This document shows positions 28,366-37,011 of a stretch of 64,000 bases of DNA, piece by piece. Position 1 is the stretch's first letter. Each line of letters begins with the position of its first letter. Origin of the DNA: Acidobacterium sp. S8 (GTDB taxonomy: Bacteria; Acidobacteriota; Terriglobia; Terriglobales; Acidobacteriaceae); the NCBI RefSeq assembly GCF_009765985.1, contig NZ_LMUM01000011.1, positions 1 to 64,000 of the forward strand, in the 5' to 3' direction. Made by a program: the position numbers and the translations under genes. The notes beneath the pieces are model-generated. The model was not told where the DNA came from. It searched no databases and was given only the letters and a program-made list of their open reading frames with translations.

Positions 28366-30995
28366 TATTCGCCTCTCAAGGTGAGCATGGGATCAATGGA
28401 GGCAGCTCGCCGGGCAGGAGCCCAGGCGGCGATGAGTGCAAGGATGATCATCAGCAGCGGAACCGCGCAAAATGTAAGTGGATCGAAGGGGCTTACCTGG
28501 AAGAGGAAATTCCGCAGAAGGCTGGCCGACACGATTGCTCCGGCGAGGCCGGTGATGGATCCGGCAATGGAGAGTAGCAGGCTCTGTTTCACTACAGCTT
28601 GCACGATTTGCCAGCGCGGCGCGCCAAGCGCAATGCGTATGCCGATCTCACGACGACGCCAGCTGACTACGTAGGCGATGAGACTGTAGACGCCGACTGA
28701 TCCTACGCCTACAGCCAGCGCGCCGAAGCCGAGAAGAAGAATGGCGAGAGAGCGAGGAGTTGAAGCAGAGGCAGCGACGACTTCGCCCAGCGAACGGACA
28801 TGAGTAACCGGCACGAGAGGATCCAACTCTGCGGCAGCTCTGCGTAATCCACTGGTCAATTGTGTTGCTGGAAGATGAGAGCGCAGCAGGATCGTCATCT
28901 GTGGTTGCTCATTGCTTCTCGTCATAGGCAGATAAACTTCTTCATCGAAATTGCTGGCCAGGCTATCGTGATGCGTGTTGCTGACGACGCCGACGACGAT
29001 AGAAGCGGCGTTGAGATCGAGTGTCGCCGGTGTTGGTTCATCGGCGACCTCGATAATGTGCTTTCCGATGGGATCCTGATTTGGCCAGAGAGACCGAGCC
29101 ATTTTTTGATTAATGACTATAGCGCGGCTTGCCCCGGACTGATCGGAATCTGTCAGCAGGCGACCGCGAAGAAGCCGGAGACCGATCGTCTGAAAATAAT
29201 TCGTCGAAATGATACGGCCTGCAGCTTGTCCGGCAATCTGCCTGGGGCTACGCGGATTGCCTTCGGAGTCGTAGACATAATTCAGGTCTGAGCCTGTCAT
29301 AGGCAATTTGTCTACAAGGGCGACATCTTCTGTTCTAGCGATGGTGTGCGCCTTCTGCTCAAGTTGCTGGAAGAAGCTGTGACAATAGCCTGACTGTTTG
29401 CAGGCGGAGGAATCGAGCGATACCTCCGCGGTGAGAATCTGCTCTGTGCGAAAGCCAGGATTTACACGCGACAGGCTGTAGAGACTGTGAAGCATCAATC
29501 CGGCTGCGGTGATGACGACAACGGATAAGCCAATCTGTCCAACAACCAGCAACATGGAGAGCTTGTACTGCGATCCTTTACCTGCCACGCTGATGCCGCC
29601 AGAACGCAGTGCGCTTTGCAGATGCGGAGACGCCATCTTGATTGCCGGGACGAGGCCGAAGATGACACCTGTCAATACAGATGCAATTGCGGCAAACAGA
29701 AAGACGTCCCAGTGCATAGCGATATCGGCGACGCGGGGCGTGTCGGCGGGAAGAAGCCTGGTGAGCACTCGAAGGCTCAAGGATGCTGCGGAAAGACCTG
29801 CGATGCCAGCGAGGATACCGAGGAGAATGCTTTCCACTAAAAGCTGTCGAACAATGCGCCATCCGGAGGCGCCCAGTGCGCCGCGAATTGCCATCTCGCG
29901 CTCGCGCGACACGGCGCGGGCCAGCATAAGGTTGGCGACGTTCGCACAGGCAATGAGCAGGATGAGTCCGACAGCGCCGAACAAGAGTAAAAGTCGCGGA
30001 CCTGTATCGCCGATGACGGAATCAAGCAAAGGAGTTACGGTGGTGTCTGCTTCCCAGCTGTCGGGCATGACCCACGGAAAGAGCGGCAACAAATGAGGAT
30101 GGAGGCGACGAAGTTCGGCCTGAGCCGCTGCGGGAGTAACTCCATCTCTGAGACGGCCAATTGAGCGGTTGCCGAAATCCTTCCACGGATCAAAGGTGTC
30201 TCCACCCTTGAAGGAAATAGGGATGACAAACTGTGTATCTGTGTATGGAAAATTGATTCCGGCTGGCATAACGCCGATGATCTTTCGCGAGATGCCATCG
30301 ATACGGATAGTTTGGCCGATCACCTGTGGATTACCTGCGAAACGCTGCTGCCAGTATCCGTAATTCAGGACAGTTACCAGATTCTGGCCGGCGATTGCGT
30401 TGTCAGGAGAAAAAAAGCTGCCGAGTGCGGGATGAATATCCAGCGTGTCAAACGCATTGACCATGACAGACGATCCAAAAACGCGTTCTGCCGCATCTTT
30501 GTCTTCGATATTGGATTCTGCATGCGGTCCGTATCCGGTGATAGAAGTGAAGGACTCAGCGCGGTTCTGCAACTCACGAATCCATCCCTTAGGAAAGACG
30601 CCGGAGATGCGCATCAAGCGCTCCTGCTGCGGGAAGGGCAATGGCCGCAGCATGATCGAATCTATGAGCGTAAAGATGGCGGTGTTGGCGCCGATGCCAA
30701 GAGCCAAAGTGGTGACTGCCATGATCGTAAATGCGCGATAGCGTCCGATCTGACGCAGGCCGAACCTGACGTCTGCCCACAGGGAGTTCATGGCTGGCCA
30801 CTGCCACGCTTCGCGTCCGTGCTCTTCGAGAAGCGTTACGTTACCAAATTCTCTTCGTGCCTGGTGTTCTGCGTCCGAGCGACTCATTCCTTCGGCGACG
30901 AGGAACTCTACTTTTTCATCTAGATGCTGACGAATTTCTTCCGACAGATCGTTGTAAATACGGCGACGGGAAAAGAGTTTTTGGAACCAAGGCAT
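28365..30995 (-). CDS. Orphan FtsX/MacB-type permease (acidobacterial duplicated orphan permease)
   Basis: The ATG at 30995 follows GAAGGAGAGCTGAC, a strong ribosome binding site; a frame start at 31016 is less good. The 876-residue product has an N-terminal prefix domain (DLSEEIRQHLDEKVEFLVAE), then a MacB-type periplasmic core between helices near residues 80 and 380, and a second copy of the FtsX unit at the C-terminus (SRREREMAIRGALGASG-like region, RRREIGIRIALGAPRW). No ATPase gene is in the operon, as is typical of this group. Function of the group is unknown, probably export or envelope stress sensing. It is cotranscribed with the upstream padR. Confidence 0.9.
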   Translation of the reverse strand: MPWFQKLFSRRRIYNDLSEEIRQHLDEKVEFLVAEGMSRSDAEHQARREFGNVTLLEEHGREAWQWPAMNSLWADVRFGLRQIGRYRAFTIMAVTTLALGIGANTAIFTLIDSIMLRPLPFPQQERLMRISGVFPKGWIRELQNRAESFTSITGYGPHAESNIEDKDAAERVFGSSVMVNAFDTLDIHPALGSFFSPDNAIAGQNLVTVLNYGYWQQRFAGNPQVIGQTIRIDGISRKIIGVMPAGINFPYTDTQFVIPISFKGGDTFDPWKDFGNRSIGRLRDGVTPAAAQAELRRLHPHLLPLFPWVMPDSWEADTTVTPLLDSVIGDTGPRLLLLFGAVGLILLIACANVANLMLARAVSREREMAIRGALGASGWRIVRQLLVESILLGILAGIAGLSAASLSLRVLTRLLPADTPRVADIAMHWDVFLFAAIASVLTGVIFGLVPAIKMASPHLQSALRSGGISVAGKGSQYKLSMLLVVGQIGLSVVVITAAGLMLHSLYSLSRVNPGFRTEQILTAEVSLDSSACKQSGYCHSFFQQLEQKAHTIARTEDVALVDKLPMTGSDLNYVYDSEGNPRSPRQIAGQAAGRIISTNYFQTIGLRLLRGRLLTDSDQSGASRAIVINQKMARSLWPNQDPIGKHIIEVADEPTPATLDLNAASIVVGVVSNTHHDSLASNFDEEVYLPMTRSNEQPQMTILLRSHLPATQLTSGLRRAAAELDPLVPVTHVRSLGEVVAASASTPRSLAILLLGFGALAVGVGSVGVYSLIAYVVSWRRREIGIRIALGAPRWQIVQAVVKQSLLLSIAGSITGLAGAIVSASLLRNFLFQVSPFDPLTFCAVPLLMIILALIAAWAPARRAASIDPMLTLRGE

Positions 30996-31015
30996 GTCAG
31001 CTCTCCTTCTCTGCA

Positions 31016-31366
31016 TTATGACTCGGCCGGCGTCAGAACAAGACTGATGCCTTCGAGCATCTGCTCAAATCTTGAAACTTCGTGTTCCAGGTGCTTTACT
31101 CCGGCTGGCGTGATCTTGTAGACCCGCACGCGGCGATTCGTAGCGGACGTTTGCCAGTCCGCTTTTAGCAGGCCGGCTTTCAAAAGACGCTGTAATGCCG
31201 GATAGAGCGAGCCTTCTTCGACTTGTAGCAGGTCATTCGAGCGCTGTTTGATGTGCTGTACGAGCGCGTAGCCATGCATAGGCTGGCGGCGCACGGATTG
31301 GAGAATCATCATCTCCAGCGCACCGGGGAAGAGATCACGAGGGTCGGAAGTTTTTCGTGGAGTCAT
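31016..31366 (-). CDS. PadR-family transcriptional regulator
   Basis: The 116-residue product has the PadR winged helix: ILQSVRRQPMHGYALVQHIK, then VEEGSLYPALQRLLKAGLL and the wing around NRRVRVYKITPAGVKHLE. Its stop codon overlaps an ATG of the permease frame (TAATG). PadR genes regularly head orphan-permease operons in acidobacteria, so it most likely represses its own operon in response to an unknown ligand. Confidence 0.93.
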   Translation of the reverse strand: MTPRKTSDPRDLFPGALEMMILQSVRRQPMHGYALVQHIKQRSNDLLQVEEGSLYPALQRLLKAGLLKADWQTSATNRRVRVYKITPAGVKHLEHEVSRFEQMLEGISLVLTPAES

Positions 31367-31450
31367 AGACTATGCTCGAACAGGCATAGAGTAAAACAGT
31401 ATCAATCGCGAAGTCAACCTTTCTTCGAAAATTGCAAACTCATATGAAAA

Positions 31451-32104
31451 TTAGACGTTCGCGGTGTCTTTTGATCCGGGCATGGGAAACCCATTCAGCA
31501 GCTTGGTGGAGGAGAGCTCGGATTGTAACTGTTGAATGTTTTGGAATTGGATGGCGTTAAGACCCACCTGGCGTGCGCCCTCAATGTTCTCGAGCTTGTC
31601 ATCGAGGAAAAGAGCTTCCGCCGGAGGGATGCCGAGTTTCTCGCAAGTGTAGAGATAAATGGCGGGGTCGGGCTTGGCGATGCCCAGCTCGCAGGACCAC
31701 GTGTGATGATGGAAATCGCCGAGCCAGGCGAACTCCTGCCGCATGTAGCTGAGAGTTTCTTCGCCCATATTAGAGAGGATGCCGATCCGCATTCCTGATT
31801 CGGCGAGTGCTTTGGCCCACGCGAGCATAGGCTCGTTGATGGTGCACCACATGAGGACATCATTTTCAATGAGGCGTTCGATATCTGTGGCTGTCAATTC
31901 AACGGCGGCGTCAGAACCAAATTGCTGCCAGTACGTGCGGCCATTGAGCTTGCCCATGTCGTAGGCATGCCGGTGGGTCCAGTAATGGCTGTCGAATGTG
32001 CTGCGGTCGAGTCCGGTGATGGTGAGTAGGTTGTTAAGCGCGGTTGGATCCTGTGGATGGCTTAACACCATTCCGTAATCGAAAATGACAGCACGAATCT
32101 GCAT
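31451..32104 (-). CDS. HAD-superfamily hydrolase
   Basis: The ATG at 32104, preceded by GGAAAGGAGTGTGC, gives the standard HAD start MQIRAVIFDYGMVLSHPQDP. Motif I is FDYGM, lacking the second Asp of the usual DxDGT; motif II is ILSNMG, and motif III/IV is KPDPAIYLY followed by ALFLDDKLENIEGA. The 217-residue size and the cap (residues 15-80) suggest a subfamily I phosphatase such as a YihX-like enzyme. It acts in the cytoplasm, probably on sugar or nucleotide phosphates; substrate unknown. It lies divergent from the aminotransferase, 67 bases away. Confidence 0.85.
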   Translation of the reverse strand: MQIRAVIFDYGMVLSHPQDPTALNNLLTITGLDRSTFDSHYWTHRHAYDMGKLNGRTYWQQFGSDAAVELTATDIERLIENDVLMWCTINEPMLAWAKALAESGMRIGILSNMGEETLSYMRQEFAWLGDFHHHTWSCELGIAKPDPAIYLYTCEKLGIPPAEALFLDDKLENIEGARQVGLNAIQFQNIQQLQSELSSTKLLNGFPMPGSKDTANV

Positions 32105-32171
32105 GCACACTCCTTTCCATTCATTATGAGGGAATGGCCCGTAAGTGTGCTCACGATGCCTGTGAAAAGAT

Positions 32172-33365
32172 ATGGGCATGAGTGCTCGACAGCGTTTTTC
32201 CACGCGTACAGGATGGGAGACAGCCGAGACGGAATTGTCACGCGCATTACGGGAGCGTAGAGAAGCGGGACTGCCGATTTCCGATCTCACCGCTTCAAAT
32301 CCGACGCGCTGTGGCTTTGCCTATGATACAGAAGCGATACTGTCGCCCCTGGTTACTGGTGGGACTCTAGGCTATGATCCGAATCCGCAGGGCATCTTAA
32401 GCGCGCGTGAGGCTGTGTGCGGCTACTACCGCGATCACGGCGCTATTGTCGATCCTGCGCAGCTCTTTCTCACCACCAGCACGAGTGAGGCGTACAGCTT
32501 TCTTTTTCGCCTGCTTTGCGATGCCGGCGATGAAGTACTGATCGCGCAGCCGAGTTATCCTCTCTTCGACTTTCTGGCTGTGCTCGACGATGTGAAACTC
32601 GCGCCGTATTCACTTTTTTACGATCACGGCTGGCACCTTGATTTAGAGGCAGTACGGCAGCGCATTACTTCGCGGACGCGAGCCATTGCTCTCGTGCATC
32701 CAAACAATCCCACCGGGCATTTCACAAAATTGTCTGAGCGTCGTCATTTAGAAGAGCTATGCCGTGAGCATGGGCTGGCGCTGATTGTCGATGAGGTTTT
32801 TCTCGATTATCCGCTGATGGAAAGTGAGCGGAGTTTTGCCAGAGGTCCGCACCCGGTGCTCACATTCGTGTTGAGCGGAATGAGCAAGATTGCCGGACTG
32901 CCACAGATGAAGGCGGCTTGGATTGCTGCCCTCGGCCCTGATTCTGAATTGAGAGAAGCATCGGCCCGGTTGGAATTAATCGCAGACACGTTTCTCTCTA
33001 TGAATGCTCCGGTGCAGAGCGCACTGCCTTATTGGCTTCAGCATCGCGGCTCCATACAGCAGCAGATTCAGAAGCGAGTTGCTGGGAATCTAACATTGCT
33101 TGATGAATTGCTCTCGGGGCAGAGTATGGTGACCCGCCTGGTGACAGAAGCCGGATGGTATGCCGTGCTGCGGGTTCCAGCGGTGCAAAGTGATGAAGAA
33201 CTGGCCATTGAATTAATTCGTAAACATGGCGTTTCCGTGCAGCCGGGATACTTCTTCGGATTCTCCGGAGAAGTATGGCTGGTAGTAAGTTTGCTTCCGC
33301 CTGAGCAGGAATTTCAGGATGGCATGGAGGCAATTCTTCGCGTTAGCAATGGCGTTGAGATCTAA
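32172..33365 (+). CDS. Class I/II PLP-dependent aminotransferase
   Basis: The 397-residue protein (a second possible ATG is at 32178) is a fold-type I aminotransferase. Visible landmarks are TASNPTRCGF near the start, LIAQPSYPLFDFLAVLDDV, the PLP-contacting HPNNPTGHF and the Asp of VDEVFLDY, with the Schiff-base Lys in SGMSKIAGLPQMK and the C-terminal Arg in the VSLLPPEQ neighbourhood not confidently placed. The exact acceptor (alanine, aspartate or aromatic) cannot be chosen from the motifs. Its neighbours are unrelated hydrolases. Confidence 0.88.
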   Translation: MGMSARQRFSTRTGWETAETELSRALRERREAGLPISDLTASNPTRCGFAYDTEAILSPLVTGGTLGYDPNPQGILSAREAVCGYYRDHGAIVDPAQLFLTTSTSEAYSFLFRLLCDAGDEVLIAQPSYPLFDFLAVLDDVKLAPYSLFYDHGWHLDLEAVRQRITSRTRAIALVHPNNPTGHFTKLSERRHLEELCREHGLALIVDEVFLDYPLMESERSFARGPHPVLTFVLSGMSKIAGLPQMKAAWIAALGPDSELREASARLELIADTFLSMNAPVQSALPYWLQHRGSIQQQIQKRVAGNLTLLDELLSGQSMVTRLVTEAGWYAVLRVPAVQSDEELAIELIRKHGVSVQPGYFFGFSGEVWLVVSLLPPEQEFQDGMEAILRVSNGVEI

Positions 33366-33398
33366 ATGATTGGAAATTGAGCGCAAAGAAAACGGCTA

Positions 33399-34028
33399 TT
33401 AATTTTGCAGGAAGGGATTGGATTCGCGCTCCTCGCCGATAGTTGTAGTTGCACCGTGGCCGGGAATGACGTGCGTCTCATCTGGCAGCGTGAGTACTCG
33501 GTCGTGGAGTGACCGGATGATTTGCTTGAAGTCTCCGCCGGGAAGATCGGTGCGACCTATGGAGCCGGCAAAAAGTGTGTCCCCGGCGATGAGCAGATTC
33601 AGCGGAGCGAAATGCAGACAGATACTTCCGGGTGTGTGGCCGGGGGTGTGTAAAACCTGCGCAGGATAGTTTTCAAGACCGATGATGAGCTGGTCTTCGG
33701 CGCTGGCATCGGGTGGGGCAACTTCAGGCGTCTCGATACCAAGCCATCCTGCCTGCATCTCCATCATCTGCAGCAAAGGCAAATCGTTCTGGTTGAGCAG
33801 AATAGGTGCTCCGGTCTGTTGCTTGAGCTTGAGAGCACCGCCCACATGGTCGATGTGTGCGTGCGTGACCACGATCTGTTTCAGTTTTAGTCCATGCTTA
33901 TTCAGACGGGCGCTGATCTGTGGAATATTGTCGCCGGGATCGATGACCATGGCTTCGTGGGTTGTCTCGTCCGCCAGAATGGTGCAGTTGCATTGGAGCG
34001 GCCCGACGGGAAATGTTTCGAGGATCAT
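33399..34028 (-). CDS. Metallo-beta-lactamase-fold hydrolase, glyoxalase II-like
   Basis: The ATG at 34028 gives MILETFPVGPLQCNCTILAD, the common start of this family; a frame extended to 34064 is not needed. The 209-residue product has the zinc motif THAHIDHVGG, a second His in HTPGHTPGSI and the Asp in AGDTLFAGSIGRTD plus the final HVIPGHG. It resembles YcbL-type hydroxyacylglutathione hydrolases, which act on thioesters such as S-lactoylglutathione in the cytoplasm. Its start faces the small gene at 34086 across a 57-base gap. Confidence 0.9.
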   Translation of the reverse strand: MILETFPVGPLQCNCTILADETTHEAMVIDPGDNIPQISARLNKHGLKLKQIVVTHAHIDHVGGALKLKQQTGAPILLNQNDLPLLQMMEMQAGWLGIETPEVAPPDASAEDQLIIGLENYPAQVLHTPGHTPGSICLHFAPLNLLIAGDTLFAGSIGRTDLPGGDFKQIIRSLHDRVLTLPDETHVIPGHGATTTIGEERESNPFLQN

Positions 34029-34085
34029 AAATTGATTGTCAGCGAAGCTGCCCAAAAAGCGCAAAATGCGTCACAATAAGTCGCT

Positions 34086-34343
34086 ATGGCAATTCGCAAA
34101 GAATGGACGGAATGGCATTTGACGCCACGCGGCTGGGAGCGCGGCGCCTCGCGGGTACACGGAGAGGGCAACACATGGGTCGAGGAGCCGACCGACCGGG
34201 TGGTGAGCTTTGTGTATCAGGAACTGCAAGCGGAAGATTCACCGGAAATGAAGCGATGGTGCGAGGAGACATGGCGGTCAAAGAAGGCCGACAATGCCGA
34301 TCAGCTTCTGAAACAGTATGGGCCTGCGCCGGAAAAGCTATAG
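34086..34343 (+). CDS. Small conserved hypothetical protein
   Basis: An 85-residue acidic/tryptophan-rich product, MAIRKEWTEWHLTPRGWE at the start and FVYQELQAEDSPEMKRWCEE later. No motif for a known family was seen. The frame is short but has normal codon use and is neatly bracketed: divergent from the glyoxalase II-like gene and convergent with the carbonic anhydrase gene, one base apart. I judge it likely real. Confidence 0.6.
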   Translation: MAIRKEWTEWHLTPRGWERGASRVHGEGNTWVEEPTDRVVSFVYQELQAEDSPEMKRWCEETWRSKKADNADQLLKQYGPAPEKL

Positions 34344-34344
34344 G

Positions 34345-35067
34345 CTATGCGAGGGTGACTTTACCGGTTGTAATGTCATAAACTCCAGCGACTACTTTCA
34401 ATTTATTTTCTTTCACCAACGGCGCGATGACGGGTGAGGCTTCCCTCAGAAGCCTCGCCTGAATTTCGGCGTTGGCCCTTGTCACCGCAGCCAGGTCCGG
34501 GCCTGCCTGGTCGATTGCGGGCTGAATATGAGGAAACAGGCCGCTAATCTGGCCCGGAACGTCCTTGCCTTGAATGGCAGCCTTTACTGCGCCGCAGCCT
34601 GAATGTCCCAAAACGAGGATCACCTCGGTTCCCAATACAGCCGCGCCATATTCGAGGCTGGCGATAATTTCTGGTGTGATGACGTTGCCAGCGACGCGAG
34701 CCACAAAGATGTGGCCGATGGTCTGATCGAAAATCAGTTCGACGGGCACGCGGGAATCGGCGCAAGCAAGAACGGCGGCGAAGGGCTCTTGCTTTTCCGC
34801 ATTGTGTTCTTTGAGGATTTTGAGGTCGTTTTCAAAGCTGGTCATCCGCCCGGCGACGAAGCGTTCGTTGCCGTCCATCAATGCTTTCAGCGCTTCGTCT
34901 GGAGTGAGCGCGCTTTGTGCGTAGAGCGCAGGGGCTGGCAAGAAATTGAATGAGGCGGCAGCAACCAGACTCGCTGCTGCTGTTCCGAGGAACCTACGAC
35001 GGGAAATTGCAGCTGGAGTTGTGGCTGATGCTTGAGTGATGTGCTTCTGCGGATGCAAGGAATCCAT
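34345..35067 (-). CDS. Exported beta-carbonic anhydrase
   Basis: The 240-residue protein begins with a Tat-type signal (SRRRFLGTAAASLVAAA, then an Ala-rich cleavage region). The catalytic domain has the zinc ligands of beta-class enzymes: CADSRVPVELIFDQ (Cys, and the Asp/Arg dyad) and, further on, GHSGCGAV (His and Cys). It converts CO2 and bicarbonate, here outside the cytoplasm, which is less common for beta-class enzymes. Twin Arg (SRRRFLG) suggests folding with metal before export. A single gene, convergent with the small gene at 34086. Confidence 0.92.
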   Translation of the reverse strand: MDSLHPQKHITQASATTPAAISRRRFLGTAAASLVAAASFNFLPAPALYAQSALTPDEALKALMDGNERFVAGRMTSFENDLKILKEHNAEKQEPFAAVLACADSRVPVELIFDQTIGHIFVARVAGNVITPEIIASLEYGAAVLGTEVILVLGHSGCGAVKAAIQGKDVPGQISGLFPHIQPAIDQAGPDLAAVTRANAEIQARLLREASPVIAPLVKENKLKVVAGVYDITTGKVTLA

Positions 35068-35123
35068 GTTCGCTCCTGACGCTGCATTGGAACAACAGGA
35101 TACACCGGCAAACTACACACTTT

Positions 35124-36422
35124 TTATTTTGCAAGAGGCTTTACGACTGTGCCCCCTTTCATTACCCAGGAGACATGCTCCATGACGGTGATGTCAGAAA
35201 GCGGATCACCGGAGACAGCGACCAGGTCGGCATACTTACCCGGCTCGATTGTGCCCATGTCCTTGTCGAGTGAAAGCAGCGTGGCGCTATTGATTGTGGC
35301 CGCCTGCAACGCTTCGAGCGGCGTCATGCCGCCACGGACAAGTGCACCAAACTCCTTTGATACCGACTCGTCTACGTCGGCGTCATCCACGCCGTATGCG
35401 ATCTTCAGGTGATACTTGAGCGCCAGTTTGAAGGCTGGTCCTTGTTGTTTCACGATTTCGATGCCTTTGTCCATGCTTCGCGGATCGCGTCCTTTGGAAA
35501 GACCGGTTTCAATATCGTGCTGAAAACAGTAAAGCGTGGGTACAAGCCATGTTCCGCGCTGAGACATCATCTGAGCACCCTCGTCGTCGAGAAGCGTGCC
35601 GTGTTCGATCGAGTCGACTCCGGCACGTACTGCGGCCTTGATGCCGACTGTACCTTCAGCGTGCGCCATAACCTTTCGTCCGGCGCGATGGGCTACTTCG
35701 ACAGCTCGAGCCATCTGGTCCTCGCTCAGCTCCTGCACGCGATAGTCGCTGATCGGGTCCATCACGCCACCGGTGGCCATGAGCTTGATCCAGTCGGCGC
35801 CATATTTGATATCGCGGCGCACGATGCGGCTTACATCGTCGACGGTGTCGACAGTGTTGGGCTGCCCGAGGCCTGGTTTATCGGGCGAGAGCAGGTCGGC
35901 GTCTCCGTGGCCGCCGGTGACGGAAACAAAGCTACCCGCTGCGACGATGCGGGGTCCGGTGATCAGACCCTTCGCCACTCCCTCACGAAGCGCGAACTGC
36001 GGGTAGGAGGGGTATTCTTCGCCTGCATCGCGGACGGCAGTGAATCCATGCGAAAGCCAGATCTGCAGATTAGCTACGCCGCGCACTGTGGCTTGGGGTG
36101 CCGAGGTCATTAGATATGAGCCTGCGGCTTGCGTCGTGGGATTGGAGAGGATATGGGCGTGGCAATCGATCAGGCCGGGGACAATCGTGTATTGGCTCAT
36201 GTCGATGACTGCGTCACCTTTAGGCGCGCTGGTCACGACGGCTTTGATGCGCTCGCCTTCGATCACGACGTAAGCGTCTTTGGTTACCTGGCCGCTGCGT
36301 ACATCAATGAGGCGGCCTGCGTGTACGGCGATCTCCTTTGACGAATTTGGTTGCGCCTGCGCAGTAAGACAGGCAAAGAGACAAAGAACAGGCAGACGAC
36401 GCAGACGAGGATCAAAGCGCAC
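35124..36422 (-). CDS. Exported amidohydrolase-family protein (imidazolonepropionase-like)
   Basis: The 432-residue protein has a signal peptide (LPVLCLFACLTAQAQ). It is a metal-dependent amidohydrolase: motif I GLIDCHAHI (HxH), a second metal His region KVMAHAEGTVGIKAA, then SIEHGTLLDDEG, and a final YGVDDADVDE segment with the catalytic Asp. The C-terminal beta domain, GTIEPGKYADLVAVSGDPLS, is characteristic of the Xaa-Pro dipeptidase/imidazolonepropionase-related branch, whose exported members are peptidases of cyclic or Pro-containing dipeptides. Its role is probably periplasmic scavenging; substrate not assignable. A terminator lies upstream. Confidence 0.88.
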   Translation of the reverse strand: MRFDPRLRRLPVLCLFACLTAQAQPNSSKEIAVHAGRLIDVRSGQVTKDAYVVIEGERIKAVVTSAPKGDAVIDMSQYTIVPGLIDCHAHILSNPTTQAAGSYLMTSAPQATVRGVANLQIWLSHGFTAVRDAGEEYPSYPQFALREGVAKGLITGPRIVAAGSFVSVTGGHGDADLLSPDKPGLGQPNTVDTVDDVSRIVRRDIKYGADWIKLMATGGVMDPISDYRVQELSEDQMARAVEVAHRAGRKVMAHAEGTVGIKAAVRAGVDSIEHGTLLDDEGAQMMSQRGTWLVPTLYCFQHDIETGLSKGRDPRSMDKGIEIVKQQGPAFKLALKYHLKIAYGVDDADVDESVSKEFGALVRGGMTPLEALQAATINSATLLSLDKDMGTIEPGKYADLVAVSGDPLSDITVMEHVSWVMKGGTVVKPLAK

Positions 36423-36481
36423 GGAAAAGTCCTTGAATGAATATTTGATCGGATGGTAACAGAGCGGGTGGGAGGAAATAG

Positions 36482-36510
36482 AAAAGGCAGGCTCGAGGCC
36501 TGCCTTTTTT
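36482..36510. terminator. Terminator of secG (bidirectional hairpin)
   Basis: AAAAGGCAGGC-TCGAG-GCCTGCCTTTTTT forms a stem of eight perfect G/C-rich pairs with A tract and T tract on the two sides, so it can act in either direction. It lies 16 bases beyond the secG stop codon. Confidence 0.88.
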
Positions 36511-36525
36511 CAACACAAGATGAAA

Positions 36526-36819
36526 CTATTTCTTTGCTGGAACGGATTGCGTCGCGGGAGTGCCTTCAAGGACGGAGTGACCGCCACTGCGCTTCTGCAT
36601 AAGGATGGTGAGGCCGATGGAGGTAAGCATGAAGAGGATTGCGCACCACGTTGTGAGCCGCGTCAGCAAATTGGCTGCTCCCCGCGGTCCGAAGGCTGTC
36701 TGCGAACCCTGCCCGCCGAATGCTCCAGCAAGATCGGCGCTTTTGCCCTGCTGCAGGAGTACGACGATGACGAGGAAGACACAGACGATGACGTGGAGAA
36801 CTAGAATTAGATAAAACAT
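36526..36819 (-). CDS. secG: Protein translocase subunit SecG
   Basis: The 97-residue product has the two membrane helices of SecG (MFYLILVLHVIVCVFLVIVV and, after the loop, LTTWCAILFMLTSIGL), with the conserved loop motif LLQQGKSADLAGAFGGQG-SQTAFGPRG between them. It is the small subunit of the SecYEG channel in the inner membrane. It lies 45 bases after the tRNA-Leu gene on the same strand, so may be read from the same promoter, and is followed by a terminator. Confidence 0.96.
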   Translation of the reverse strand: MFYLILVLHVIVCVFLVIVVLLQQGKSADLAGAFGGQGSQTAFGPRGAANLLTRLTTWCAILFMLTSIGLTILMQKRSGGHSVLEGTPATQSVPAKK

Positions 36820-36864
36820 GGGCGGCTTTCTTCAGAAACCTCACAAATAGGTAGGATGTTTTTT

Positions 36865-36949
36865 TGGTGCGGAAGGGGGGACTTGAACCCCCATGCCTCT
36901 CGGCGCCACCCCCTCAAGATGGTGTGTCTGCCAATTTCACCACTTCCGC
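36865..36949 (-). tRNA. tRNA-Leu, anticodon GAG
   Basis: The minus strand begins GCGGAAG and ends CTTCCGC A CCA, so the acceptor stem is perfect and the CCA end is encoded (forward 36865-36868). The anticodon loop reads UU-GAG-GG, stem CCAUC/GGUGG, and the long variable arm expected for Leu is present. The T arm has GGGGGTTCAAGTCCCCC. It reads CUC and CUU codons. Promoter at 36976-37004. Confidence 0.95.
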
Positions 36950-36975
36950 ACTCGATGAAACGATGTCCTCTTAAA

Positions 36976-37004
36976 AGTATAGCAAAGCGGACGGGTTATG
37001 AAAA
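36976..37004 (-). promoter_or_regulatory. Sigma-70 promoter of tRNA-Leu (and probably secG)
   Basis: On the minus strand TTTTCA (forward 36999-37004, 4 of 6), a 17-base spacer and TATACT (forward 36976-36981) lead to a start about 20 bases before the mature tRNA. Confidence 0.6.
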
Positions 37005-37011
37005 ACCGCGT

